Shown here in pieces: positions 40,847 to 52,400 of a stretch of DNA of 64,000 bases. The notes under the pieces were generated by a model. It did no database searches. It had not been told where the DNA came from and saw only the letters and a program-made list of their open reading frames with translations. The DNA lies in NCBI GenBank assembly GCA_019285755.1, contig CP079103.1, positions 310,001 through 374,000 on the forward strand, given 5' to 3'. How positions within the stretch are numbered: the stretch's first letter is position 1; every line of letters starts with the position of its first letter. This DNA is from Chitinophaga sp. E66. Its GTDB lineage: Bacteria > Bacteroidota > Bacteroidia > Chitinophagales > Chitinophagaceae. The position numbers were made by a program, and so were the translations under genes.

Positions 40847-42010
40847 TTGGACGATCAATCACAATATCTCCGGGAGCTGCTGGCCAAACCAGACTGGACG
40901 GACGAAGAACGCCGCTGGTTGCTGCATTACTGGAACATACCCCGCAACGGAGCTGAAGACCTTGTTGCTGGAGGCCTTCCGTGAACGGAATATCCCGGCG
41001 TTCGATCCCGTGCTGCAGGAAAACCTGCTGGCAAAGATCCATGCGAAGATGCAACCGGCGGAGACGCCCGTCAGGAAAATGGGCTGGTGGCGTGTTGCCG
41101 CGGCAGTAGGCGGGGTGATGGTGCTCCTGGGCGGCGGTGCGCTGCTTCTCCGGCAGCCACAAAAGCAGGCAGTTGATCTTGCGGCCGTAACGGAAGGACT
41201 GAAAACCGAAACGCTGAGGGATATCGCCCCGGGTGGCAATAAAGCACGGCTCGTGCTTGCCAATGGAAACACGGTTGTGCTGGACCAGGCGGCAGACGGC
41301 CGCATCGGGGAAGGAAACGTCGAGAAGAAAGACGCGGAGCTCTTATATGGATCGGAAGATCATGGGAGCCGCGGGAACAATATCCTCATCACGCCGCGCG
41401 GCGGGCAATATCGTGTTCGCCTCGCAGACGGAACGAAAGTCTGGCTGAACGCCGCCAGTAAACTGGAATATCCCGCCATATTCGAAGGGAATGAAAGGCT
41501 GGTTAGTCTTACGGGAGAAGCCTATTTTGAAGTGGCGACGGATGTGCAGCGCCCGTTTTTGTTATGATAGACGGGATGAAGGTACAGGTGCTGGGTACGA
41601 AGTTCAACGTCAACGCGTATTCCGAAGAAAAGCAATTTACGACCGCGCTGCTGGAAGGCGCTGTGCGCGTTACGGCAGGCAACCGGCAGGTGACGCTGAA
41701 GCCCGGTCAGGAGTCCGCTTTCAGTCCAAAGGCGGGATCGCTGAAGCAATATGAAGGGGATATGGAAAGCGCGGTGGCCTGGAAGAACGGTATCATCACA
41801 TTTAAAAACGACGAGCTCTCCGCCGTGATGCGCGACCTGGGGAGGTGGTATGACGTAGATGTAGCGTATGAGCCGGGGCTCGATAAGGAGATTCATGTAA
41901 CGGGCGCCATGCGCAAACAGGAACACCTGTCGCAGGCGCTGAAAATACTGGAGTTAACGGCCGGCGTCCATTTTACGGTGGAGGGGCGCACGGTGAAAGT
42001 ATCCCGATAA
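40847..42010 (+). CDS. FecR-family anti-sigma factor
   Basis: An inner-membrane anti-sigma protein. No ATG gives the N-terminus; TTG at 40847 is the most likely start (LDDQSQYLRELLAKPDWTDE). The membrane helix is about 41090-41150 (VAAAVGGVMVLLGGGALLLR). The FecR domain shows GGQYRVRLADGTKVWLNAAS and LTGEAYFEVATDVQRPF, followed by QVLGTKFNVNAYSEEKQFTT. The C-terminal DUF4974 domain contains MRDLGRWYDVDVAYEPGLDK and LKILELTAGVHFTVEGRTVK. Frame changes lie near 40940 and 41560. The merged length of about 388 residues is normal. It sits between its sigma factor and the SusC it would respond to. Confidence 0.86.
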
Positions 42011-42036
42011 TAGCATTATTACAGGCCAGCGGTCAG

Positions 42037-42055
42037 CCGGAAGGACGCCTTCCGG
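42037..42055. repeat. Hairpin between fecR and susC
   Basis: A perfect 8-base inverted repeat CCGGAAGG-ACG-CCTTCCGG, without a T run, lies in the 103-base space between fecR and susC. It parallels the hairpin at 5418-5436 in the other sigma/FecR locus. Confidence 0.45.
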
Positions 42056-42113
42056 AGAGCCCCTGCCATGTCCGACAGCATACATAGAAAAATACTAAAA
42101 CACACGATCTGTT

Positions 42114-45100
42114 ATGAAGAAACGCATGAAACCCGTGGCGCTTTCCTGCGGCGCGGGCATCCGGAGACGGAAAGCCCCTCCGGCCCTGCACCTTTTCCTG
42201 TTGCTGGCGCTCTTTGCCGGACTGCGGTCCGAAGCGGCGGTACGCATACAGGACGTGCCCCTGAATGTACAGGTGCGCGACGCCGGACTGGAAACGATCA
42301 TCAAGATCATCCGCCAGCAAAGCGATTATCTATTCATTTTTAAAGACGAAAATCTCGCGCGCCTCAACACCCGCATCACCCTGCAAATGCAGAACGCCTC
42401 CATCAGCGAGGTGATGGATAAATGCCTCGCCGGCTCGCCGCTCACGTATCGCATCGTGGACAAGACAGTGATCCTGATGAGCCGCGAAACGCCTGGCAAA
42501 GCTGCCGTGAAGCTCACGGGCATAGTGACCGATGCCGACAGCAGGGAACCGTTGCCCGGGGTGTCCGTTGCACTGAAAGGCGCTTCCGGCGGCACCGTGA
42601 CCGATGCCAACGGGCGCTTCGCCGTACAGAACGCCGACCTGCCGGCAACGTTGGTATTTACCTTCATTGGTTATACGCCGAAGTCGGTAGTAGTAACGGA
42701 TGAAAAACCCGTGCAGGTATTGCTCCAGCGCGAAACCCGCAACATACAGCAGGTGGTGGTAGTGGGATACGGTACCCAAAAGAAAACGGAACTGACCGGC
42801 TCCATCAGCACCTTCCGCCCGGATGAGCTCAATGCGCGCCCGGTGCTGGGCCCGGACCAGATGCTGCAGGGCCGCATGCCCGGCGTGAACATATCTTCCT
42901 CCTCCGGAATGCCCGGCGCGGGCCTGCGCGTAAGCGTTCGCGGAACGGGATCGCTGAGCGCCAGCAACGAGCCGCTGTACGTGATCGACGGGGTGCCCAT
43001 CATCCCGCATGATGCCGGTATGTTCAACTTCGGCGGCAGGATGACCCCCTCGCGCAGCTGAACCCGCAAGACATCGCGTCTGTAGAGGTGCTGAAAGACG
43101 CGGCATCCGCAGCTATCTACGGGTCCCGCGCTACCAACGGCGTGGTGCTGATTACCACGAAGAGCGGTAAGAAAGGCAGCGGGCAGCTGAGCCTCAACGC
43201 CTGGGCCGGCATGTCGGAAGTGATGAACCTCCATAAGATCAAAATGGCGGATTCCAAACTGTACCTCGAAGTCGCCAACGAAGCGATCGACAACTATAAC
43301 AAACAATACGGCTACGAACCCGGCAACAGCAAATTCATCCAGGGCATCGACCATCCCTATCCCGGGCTGCCCGATACTGATTGGATGGACCTGGTGCTGC
43401 GTAAAGCCTGGTCGCAGAATGTGGACCTGTCCGTTTCCGGCGGGAATGATAAAACGACGTATTACATCTCCGGCGGTTTCCTCAACCAGCAGGGCACCAT
43501 CATCTACAACGACCTGAAAAAATATACCGGCCGCATCAACCTGGCCAGCGAGCCGCTCAGCTGGCTGAAGACCGGCGTTAACCCAGCTTCAGCTATTCTG
43601 ACAACAACCGCGTACCGGGCTCCAACCTCGGTTCCACGGTGATGGGGCGCAGCCTGCCGCATCGCCCGTTCGACAGGCCGTACAAGCCCGATGGCTCTTA
43701 CTATGTAGGTGGCACCTCAGACCTGGTGTACCACAATCCCATCCAGATACTCACCGAAGAAGTGGCGCAGTTGCAGAATTACCGCATGCTGGGCAACGCT
43801 TTCGCAGAGCTGCGGCTCATGCCGGGACTGACGTATAAAACGTCTTTCGGTACAGACCTTGGGCTGACGAACGATTACGTGTATTACAATGCAAAACATC
43901 CCTATGGCACGGGCAACGGCCGTATCGCTGACAACCGCCGCTGGATGACCAATATCCTCCTCGAAAATACCCTTACCTACAGCAAGCTGTTTCGCCAACT
44001 GAAGCTGGATGTACTGGCAGGGCATTCGTTCCAGCGGGTGATGACGTCTACCAGCGGGATTGACGGCAACGGGTTCCCAGCGCCTTCCTTCGACGTACTG
44101 GATGCGGCTTCCGTCATCAACAGCGCCACTACCAACCTGTACGGCAATGCGATGGAATCGTATTTCGGTCGTGCGAACCTGGCGTATAAAGAGCGTTATC
44201 TCTTTGGCGCTTCCATCAGGACGGATGGGTCTTCCCGCTTCTCTCCGCAAAACAGGTATGGGTATTTCCCCTCCGTGTCGGCCGGCTGGCAGGTGTCTAA
44301 AGAGCCCTGGTGGCAGATGCCCTCTACCGACCTGAAAGTGCGCATGAGCTATGGTTCTACCGGTAACCAGGAAGGCGTGAGCAACTACGCTTACCAGGCA
44401 CTGACCGGCGGCGGTTTCAACTACGACGGTAAAAGCGGTATCTCCATCACCGGCTTCGGCAACGATGCGCTGACCTGGGAAAAAGCCAACCAACTGGATG
44501 CGGGCGTGGAAGTGTCGCTCTGGAAAGGAGCGCTCAGCTTTACGGTGGATTACTTCGTGAAGAATACGACCAACCTCCTGTATAATATGCCTATCCACGC
44601 CACATCCGGCTTTACCAGCATCACCAGCAATATCGGTTCCATGCGCAATAAAGGACTGGAACTGGCTGTGAACGGTAACTACAGGATCGGTGAATTGCAA
44701 TGGCAGTCCGATTTCAATATTTCCTTCATCCGCAACCGCATCACTTCCCTCATCGGTAACACGGATCTGCTGTCTGTCGGAAATAACCGCGGCCTGCAGG
44801 TAGGGAAAGACATCGGCAGCATCTGGGTGTATAAAATGATCGGCATCTTCCAGGACGATAAAGAAGTGCCGAGCCGCAATTTAAAACCGGCGTACGTGCG
44901 GGGATGTGCATTACGAAGACCTTAACGGCGATGGCGTGATCGATATCAACGACCGCCAGGTAGTAGGCAGCTCAATCCCGACTTCTTCGGCGGGTGGAAC
45001 AACACCTTCCGTTACAAGAACTTTGACCTGACCGTTTTCCTGAATTATACCTATGGCGGTGATGTGTATGCTACCTCGCGCATCATGGTGGAAAGACTGG

Positions 45101-45477
45101 GGCAGAACGGAACGAACAACTTCAGGCGTATCGCAGAATCCCGCTGGACCGGCCCCGGCACCAGCAACACCGTTCCCCGCGCGATCTACAACCAGGCGCA
45201 TAACCTGGCGAACTCCTCGCGCTGGCTGGAAGACGGCAGCTTCCTGCGCGTGCGTACCGTATCACTTGGATACGAGCTGCCCCGTAACTGGCTGGAACGC
45301 GCGCATGTAAAACGCCTGCGCGTGTATGCACAAGTGGATAACCTCGCGCTGTGGACAAAATATTCCGGCCTGGATCCGGAAGTATCTTCAGACATCGATC
45401 CGCGGTTCATCGGGGAAGACAACCTCGTGCTCCCGCAGCCACGGTCCTTCAATTTCGGCATCAACCTGCATTTTTAA
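42114..45477 (+). CDS. SusC-like TonB-dependent receptor with STN domain
   Basis: An outer-membrane importer coupled to sigma/FecR signalling. The N-terminal segment is long and basic ([20 protein letters not shown]) before the hydrophobic signal core. The STN domain spans about 42240-42480 ([20 protein letters not shown]), followed by a carboxypeptidase-like domain ([20 protein letters not shown]). The SusC box is [20 protein letters not shown] and the plug has [24 protein letters not shown] sequence (here [20 protein letters not shown]). The barrel ends FNFGINLHF. Frame changes lie near 43050, 43580, 44900 and 44965. The merged length of about 1,120 residues is usual. SusD starts 18 bases on. 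The substrate is unknown; a phosphodiester glycosidase follows in the same operon. Confidence 0.9.
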
Positions 45478-45495
45478 TCCGAAGCAAACATCGTC

Positions 45496-46781
45496 ATGAA
45501 AAGAATATTGATACCAGCATTGATCACGGGCAGCCTCCTGGCGGCATCCTGCAGCAAATTGCTGGACGTGAAATCGCACTCGGCGGTAGCCACCAATACA
45601 TTGTCTGAAGCGGATGTGGAAGCGTTCCTGACAGGCGTGTACAACAGGGTGCAGAATGCGCCAGGCTCAGAGTCTTACATTTCGTTCGACATCGTAGGCG
45701 GCAACCTCATCAACTCCGGCGCTACGAGCGACGGCGGGTTGAATACCTTTATCAGCAACGTGCTGCGGCCGAGAACGGCTTAATGTCTGCCGCGTGGAAC
45801 GGTTACTATTCATCCCTGTACCAGGTGAACAACCTGCTGGAAACGCTGGGCCGTATGCAACCTTCCGCCCGCAAATCCCAGATAGAAGGCATTGCGCACT
45901 TCTTCCGTGGAATGATCTATTACAACCTCGTCACCCGCTGGGGCGGAGTGCCGGTGCTGGAACAAAACACCAATGCCAAAGTAGGCCGCAACTCCGAAGC
46001 GGAGACATGGGCCTTCATCGAGAAAGAACTTGACATCGCCATTGCACAGGCGCCGGCATATGCCACCGGTCAATATTACCAGGTGTCTGACATTGCCGCA
46101 AAGGCATTGATGGCAAGGGTGAAGCTGGCGCAGGGGAAGAAAAGCGAAGCCGCTACATTGGCGGAAGAAGTCATCGAAAGCGGATCGTTTGCGCTGGATG
46201 GGTTCGAAAAGATCTTCCGGGCAACGGCTAATACGGAAGAGATATTCTCCTTCAAGAACCTCACTATTGAATCCTCCATCCGGGTGAGCACACTGTTTTA
46301 CACCTACGCGCATGCGGTGAAGGGGAGCTATGTGTACCGTCCTACCCAGGAAACGATGGACATGTTTACTGCTGACGATAAGCGCGCCCCCATATCCGTG
46401 GAGACCTTTCAGGGATTGCGCGTCATCAACAAATATCCCAGCGGTCAATCGGGTACGGACCCCATCATCATCGTACGGCTGGGCGAGATGTACCTCATCA
46501 GCGCGGAAGCACAGGGGCTGGCGGGCCTCGGCAGGCTTAACGAGCTGCGGGCCGCCCGTGGGTTGGATCCTGTAAACCCCGCCGGGGAAACCGCCTATCA
46601 GGACGCCGTGGCGCTTGAACGGAGAAAGGAACTCCTGGGCGAAGGGCACCGGTGGTACGACCTCGTACGCACCGGCAAGGCAGTAGACGCGCTGGGACTC
46701 ATGGAACGGGAAGTGAAATACCCGCTGCCCATGAACGAGATCGCCCTCAACGGGAACCTGAAACAAAACGACGATTACTAA
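45496..46781 (+). CDS. SusD-like/RagB surface lipoprotein
   Basis: The partner lipoprotein of the preceding SusC. The lipobox is in MKRILIPALITGSLLAASCS (Cys at about residue 19). The helical scaffold shows VEAFLTGVYNRVQNAPGSES and GIAHFFRGMIYYNLVTRWGG with VPVLEQN, a very typical SusD segment. The C-terminus has LVRLGEMYLISAEAQGLAGL-type sequence and RRKELLGEGHRWYDLVRTGK, ending PLPMNEIALNGNLKQNDDY. One frame change near 45775 separates the first 95 residues from the rest. The merged length of about 428 residues is short but within range. The next gene starts 18 bases downstream. Confidence 0.9.
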
Positions 46782-46799
46782 TCCTGAAACGACATTTAT

Positions 46800-47709
46800 A
46801 TGCTGCTTAAAAATAAACTGGTTTGGGGAATGACGCTGGCGTACGCCCTGCTGATCGGTTGTAAGAAAGACGATGCCGTGGCGCAGGCGCCCGTAACGAT
46901 TAAAAGCCCCGTGACCCAACGCATCTTAGACAGCGCGGGCGTAATGGCGCAGGTGTTCAAAGACACCGTGTTCGAAGTGAGCCCCGGCATCAAAGAAACA
47001 GACATCCATTACCTGAGCCGCGAAGGGTATTCCATGCGGGCGTTTATCCTGGAGATAGACGTGAATCATCCCGGCCTCCTCTTACAGGCGGGCACGCCAT
47101 ATAATGCGGAGCCTTACGCCATGCAGACCGTTCCCGATATGGCGAAGTATATCGAGAAACCCGGCTACCGCGTTATGGCAGCCGTGAATGCGGACTTCTT
47201 TAATACCTCCACCGGCGAGCCGCGCGGCATCTACGTGAGAGACGGGAAAGTGATCAAGACCACCTGGGCTAACGCACGCAGCGCCACTTTCATGGGGTGC
47301 TAAAGAACGGCAAGCCTTACATCGGTGACCGGGAAGACTTCGTTGCGAAGCAAAATGACCTGGAAGATGCCCTTGGCGGCGGCCCCATGCTGGTCCGCAA
47401 CAACCAGATCCTCACCCAGACGGATCTTTCCGTAGAACCGCGCACCGGTATCGGGATGAACGAACAGGGGAAGATGTATTTCATCGTGGTAGACGGCCGC
47501 AGCTTCTATTATTCCAACGGATGTACGATCACCCAGCTGGGACAGATGCTCAAAGCCTGCGGCTCCACCATCGCCATCAACGTAGACGGCGGCGGCAGCA
47601 GCACCTTCATGATCAAGCATCCCTGGCGGATGTATGGCAGGTGCGCAACCGCCCCAGCGACGGCACCAACCGCGCCGTTGGCAACGCCTGGATGGTCATT
47701 TCACGATAA
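46800..47709 (+). CDS. Phosphodiester glycosidase family lipoprotein (NAGPA/DUF2233)
   Basis: A PF09992-type enzyme. Its characterised relatives remove N-acetylglucosamine from phosphodiester-linked sugars, and bacterial members have broader or unknown targets. It has a lipobox (ALLIGC, Cys about residue 21), so it is probably anchored to a membrane. Family landmarks are AAVNADFFNTSTGEPRGIYV, ALGGGPMLVRNNQILTQTDL, PRTGIGMNEQGKMYFIVVDG and the signature IAINVDGGGSSTF (about 47570-47610). Frame changes lie near 47298 and 47625. The merged length of about 303 residues is normal. It directly follows SusD (18 bases), so it probably acts on the ligand imported by that pair. Confidence 0.85.
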
Positions 47710-47730
47710 ACAGTTTCAACCTCAGCTAAC

Positions 47731-49043
47731 ATGAAAAAACTATTGACATACCTGCTGCTACCCGCCCTTGCCCTGATAGCGGCCTGCGATAAAGACGACG
47801 ATGCGGAAAAGCCCGCAACGCCATCCGTCGCTGCGGTATACCCTTCTTCCGGTCATCCGAACATGATCATTACGATCAAGGGTAAAAACTTCAGTACCAC
47901 CAGGGAAGAGAACAAGGTGCAGTTCAACGGCAAGGCCGGAATTGTGATCGAAGCGTCCGAAACCGCCCTGCAGGTGGTGGCCCCGGAAGACGGTACCACC
48001 GGCCCCGTAACCGTAACCACTCCGAAAGGTACCATATCAGGCGGCGTCTTCACCTACCTGCCACCCCTGGAAGAATACACCGTCACCACGCTCGCCGGCA
48101 ACGGCACCGCTGGCTCGGTGGAAGGCCCTGTGGCCGATGCGTTGTTCCGTACGGTACAGGGTGTGGCAATTGGCGCGGATGGTTCCATCATTGTGACAGA
48201 CCGTGGCAATAACCGCATCCGCCGCATAAAGGCAGGTAACGTAACGGCGATTGCCGGCGCTACCACGGCCGGATATGTGGAAGGCACAGGCGCCGCAGCG
48301 CGGTTCCGCCTGCCCTGGCGCGCCGTAGAAGATGCGCAGGGCAATATCTTCGTAGCCGACCGCGACAACCACGTCATCCGTAAGATCACGCCCGCAGGCG
48401 TAGTCAGCACCGTAGCCGGTACCGGCACATCGGGCTTTGCGGATGGCCCCGCCGCCGCCGCACAGTTCAACCAACCCCTCGACATCGTTGTAGACGCAGC
48501 GGGAAACCTCTATGTGGCAGATAACCTGAACCACCGCATCCGCAAGATCTCCGCCTCAGGAGAAGTGACCACCCTGGCAGGAAGCGGCACGGCCGGCTTC
48601 GCCAATGGCACTGGCACGGCAGCGCAATTCCGGAACCCCAGCGGCCTGGAGATCGACAAAGACGGTAATATCCTCGTGGCCGACAGGCTCAACCATCGCA
48701 TCCGCAAAGTGACGCAGGCCGGTGTGGCCACCGTGGTGGCGGGCGACGGCAACTCTGGTTACCTCGACGGCGATGCAGCCGGCGCACGCTTCGCTGATCC
48801 ATATGGCATCACCGTAGACGCATCGGGAATATCTATATCGCCGATCTGAATAATAACAAGATCCGCAAGATCTCCACCGAAGGCAAAGTGGTATCCATCG
48901 CCGGAGGGGCGCGTGGGTATGCCGACGGACTAGGCGCCGGAGCCCAATTTAATTCGCCCACAGATGTGTGCGTAGACCCTGACGGCAACGTGTACGTAGC
49001 TGACCAGGCAAATCATGCTATCCGTAAACTGACGAGAAAATAG
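47731..49043 (+). CDS. IPT/TIG and NHL-repeat lipoprotein
   Basis: A surface or periplasmic lipoprotein with lipobox LALIAAC (Cys about residue 19). An IPT/TIG Ig-like domain covers about residues 32-110 (VAAVYPSSGHPNMIITIKGK). About six NHL beta-propeller blades follow, each with the pattern DAxGNxxVAD-xxNHxIRKI-xxxGxVxTxAGxG (for example VDAAGNLYVADNLNHRIRKI). One frame change near 48825 separates the last two blades; repair gives a six-bladed propeller ending VADQANHAIRKLTRK. Such proteins usually bind ligands rather than catalyse. It starts 21 bases after the glycosidase and ends the operon before a terminator. Confidence 0.88.
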
Positions 49044-49068
49044 AACGTTACTATCCTGATCCTATTCC

Positions 49069-49104
49069 AGCCGCGCGGTCTTGCAGGACTGCGCGGCTTT
49101 CTTA
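49069..49104 (+). terminator. Intrinsic terminator after the NHL gene
   Basis: A stem AGCCGCGC / GCGCGGCT with an inner GGTC/GACT extension is followed by TTTCTT. It closes the second sigma/FecR/SusCD operon. Confidence 0.7.
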
Positions 49105-49237
49105 TTACAATTAAGTTTGCGTGTTTGTCATATCAATGTAATCCGTTATTAACCCTGTTTACAGGCGATTGGGCGCGTTACGGCGGCCGGGTTTCAGTGG
49201 GGATAGGTGTTTGCACATATATCCTACAGGAATGACA

Positions 49238-49245
49238 TACTTTTG
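49238..49245 (+). promoter_or_regulatory. Candidate -7 box upstream of the giant secreted peptidase
   Basis: TACTTTTG fits TAnnTTTG. A TTTG lies 24 bases upstream, a little beyond the usual 19-21, so the match is partial. It lies in the 368-base space before the 49412 start, which holds nothing else recognisable. Confidence 0.4.
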
Positions 49246-49411
49246 TCAACTTTATAATTCCGTACAATTTATCCCGCTGCTATTTATCTATTTTTCTTTC
49301 CACCACGAATGACGCTACGCATGAAAAACCTGAACCCTGTGTCTTTTGCCCAAAAACCGTAGTTGACCCGAGGTAAGCAAATCAATTTATTTCAAACCTA
49401 AATCGACGCAA

Positions 49412-52400
49412 ATGAAGAAAAAGCTACTCTTCATGTCCATCCTGTGCGCAGCGATGAACGGGGAGGCGTGGGCCCAGTCGTCTCATTCACAGAAGGATTA
49501 TGGGATCCTTCACGTGAACGGGAAGAAGGCCCCTCCCGAATTTGCACGGTCTGCATCGGCGCGAACGGCGCCGTGGGCCGGCAGTAATTATTATCTCCTC
49601 CAGTTTTACGACATCCCCGCCGCAGCGGAGAAAGCGCTGTTGCAGGCGAAGGGGATCGAGCTGCAGGGGTACTTGCCGAACTTCGCATATTATGCCTGGT
49701 TTGGGAAGGATGTAACACCCGCCGATGTCGTTGCCCTTAAGATCAGGGCGGTGTTGACGGTGGATGCGCAATTCAAGCTGTCGCCTGAATTACTGGCTGG
49801 CCAGGCGCCCCGGCCGCATGGGAAAACGGGTATCTCCGGCTCGATGTAACGCCTTATGAGCGCACCGACATCCAGGCGCTCCGCCAACGGCTTTACGCTC
49901 CGGTGCTCAGGTAGACGCGTTGCCGGAAGGCAGCCGCCTGTTGCGCGTGAAAGTGCCGCTGCTGCTTATGCAGGCGCTGGTGGCGGAAAAGGAAATCCAG
50001 TTCATCAGCGTGAACGCGGGCGACCCGGTCCCGGAGTTCGATCAGAACAACTTCGGGCGTTCTAACGTGATCAACTCGGCAACGGCGGCGTATTGTACAA
50101 CGGAAAAGGAGTAACCACGATGGTGAAGGAGGGCGACGCGGTGAATGACAACATCGACTTTGCCGGCCGGCTGGATATCCGGAACCTCGGCCCGGAAGGG
50201 CCCGGCAGTCACGCTACGGGCTGCGCCAACCGGCTGGGGCATGCTGGTAACACCGACCCCTCGCTGCGCTCCAATGCCTGGGGAGCGCGCATCATCTCCA
50301 CCGGCGGCCTCGACTATTATTCCGCCTATGCAGACGCCGCTACGCAGCTGCGCATTGTGAATATGTCGTACGGATGGGGCACGGATGCGGGGTACAACGG
50401 CGAATCCGTGAGCCACGACCGCACTATCCGTCAACTGCCGGAGTTTATGCTCGTATATTCTTCGGGCAACTCCGGCGGCAATGTCACCAATGGCGGGAAA
50501 TACAATGGCATAGCAGGATGGGGCAACCTGACGGGTCACCCCAAGCATGCCAAGAACCTCCTGGTGGTGAGCGGCACGAACTACGAAGACGTGTTCTACG
50601 ACTGGACCTGCAAAGGCCCGGCGTTCGACGGACGGGTAAAGCCGGAGCTGTCGATCGAGGGCTCGGAAGGCACCTCATTTGCAGCGCCCAAAGTGGCGGG
50701 CATGCTGGCTATTCTATACGAAGCTTATAAGGGAGAAACGGGCGCTGCGTCGCTGAAGTCTTCCTCATCAAAGCCATCATGTTGAATACGGCAGACGATA
50801 TTCATAATCCCGGCATCGACTTCAAGACCGGTTATGGCCGGCCGAATATGCGGCGGGCCTATGGCGTCATCAAACAACGATTATTCCTGACCGACAGCAT
50901 GCAGCAGGGCGGGCAAAAGAACTTTGCCATCACTGTTCCCGCGGGAACGAAACAGCTTCGCGTGATGCTGCACTGGGCGGATTATGAAGCCACGGCAGGA
51001 ACGGCCAAGGCGCTTGTCAACGACCTGGATATGACGCTGTCCGACCCGGGCGGAAGCGTAACCCTCCCTGGATACTGATACCACGGCCAACCCGGTAAAC
51101 CTTAACCTGCCGCCTACCCGCAACGTTGACCACCTCAACAATACGGAACAGATCACGCTGGATGATCCGGCAGCAGGCGTGTACACAGTAAACGTAGCAG
51201 GGTACCAGGTGCCCCAGGGCGTGCAGGAATATTACATCACCTACGAGTTCGTGCAGGATGATGTGCACATGGCATTTCCTATCGGTGGCGAATCGCTTAT
51301 TCCCGGGAATGAGATTTATGTGCGCTGGGATGCGCACGGCTCCGCAACTCCCTTTGATCTGCATTATTCCACAGACAATGGCTCCAGCTGGAGCGCCATC
51401 GCAACAGGAGTTGCAGGCAGCTCCGCGCTTACAAATGGAAGCTGCCCGCAGCAGCCGGGAAGTACCTCGTGCGCGTGACGCGTGGCGCATTGACAGATAC
51501 GACTGCCACCTTCAGCGTCTTCCCTGTACCGGGCAACTTCCGCGTAGACTGGGTTTGCGATACTTCCATGCAGCTCCGCTGGAACAGTACGCCCGGAACC
51601 TCCGGCTACGAAGTGTTCCGGTTAGGCCAGCAATACATGGAGCCGGTGCTGCAAACCGCAGATACGGTGATCACCCTGCATGCCGATAGTGTGCGTGAAG
51701 AATGGTTCGCTGTCCGGGCAATAGGCGCCAATGGCGAACAAGGCCTACGCAGCCTGGCGATCATGAAAGGCAAGGGAATCTTCCGCTGCGATTACCTGCA
51801 GACTTCCGCCGCTTTGCGTGTACGGAAAGACAGCGTGATACTGGCCGGAAGCGTAAACCCGCACCGCCTGAACGTGACGGACATGGTGTTTGAATATGGC
51901 CCCACCACGGCATACGGACAAGAAGTACCCGTGCCAGGGGACGTATACAGGCGCAGACGATATACCGGTTCGTCAGTTAGCCAGCGTGGCGCTTACGGGC
52001 GGTGAGGCCTGGCACTTCCGGCTGAGGGCTAAAGTGAACGGGGCAACGGTGTATAGCAGCGATGCGCAGTTTCTGCCTTCGCCGGGGCTGGCGGCCGATT
52101 TCAATGGGGAGCAGTCCATCACCTTCGGCCCCAATACAGCAATAGACGGAGCTAAGCCGCGTACGGTAGCCATGTGGGCGAAAGCCGATGTGTTTGACGA
52201 AGGAGGTCTGTTCATGTCCGGCTCCACCGGCGCCACATACAGTGAATTCTCCTTCAAGACCCTCACTGCTGATAACACCTGGCGGGCACAGTTCTGGAAC
52301 AATAACCGCGACTTTACCCTGCCCGACAGTAAAGGCGAATGGCACCATTACGCCCTTACTTATAATGGCACTCAACTGGCCTTCTATTACGACGGCGCAC

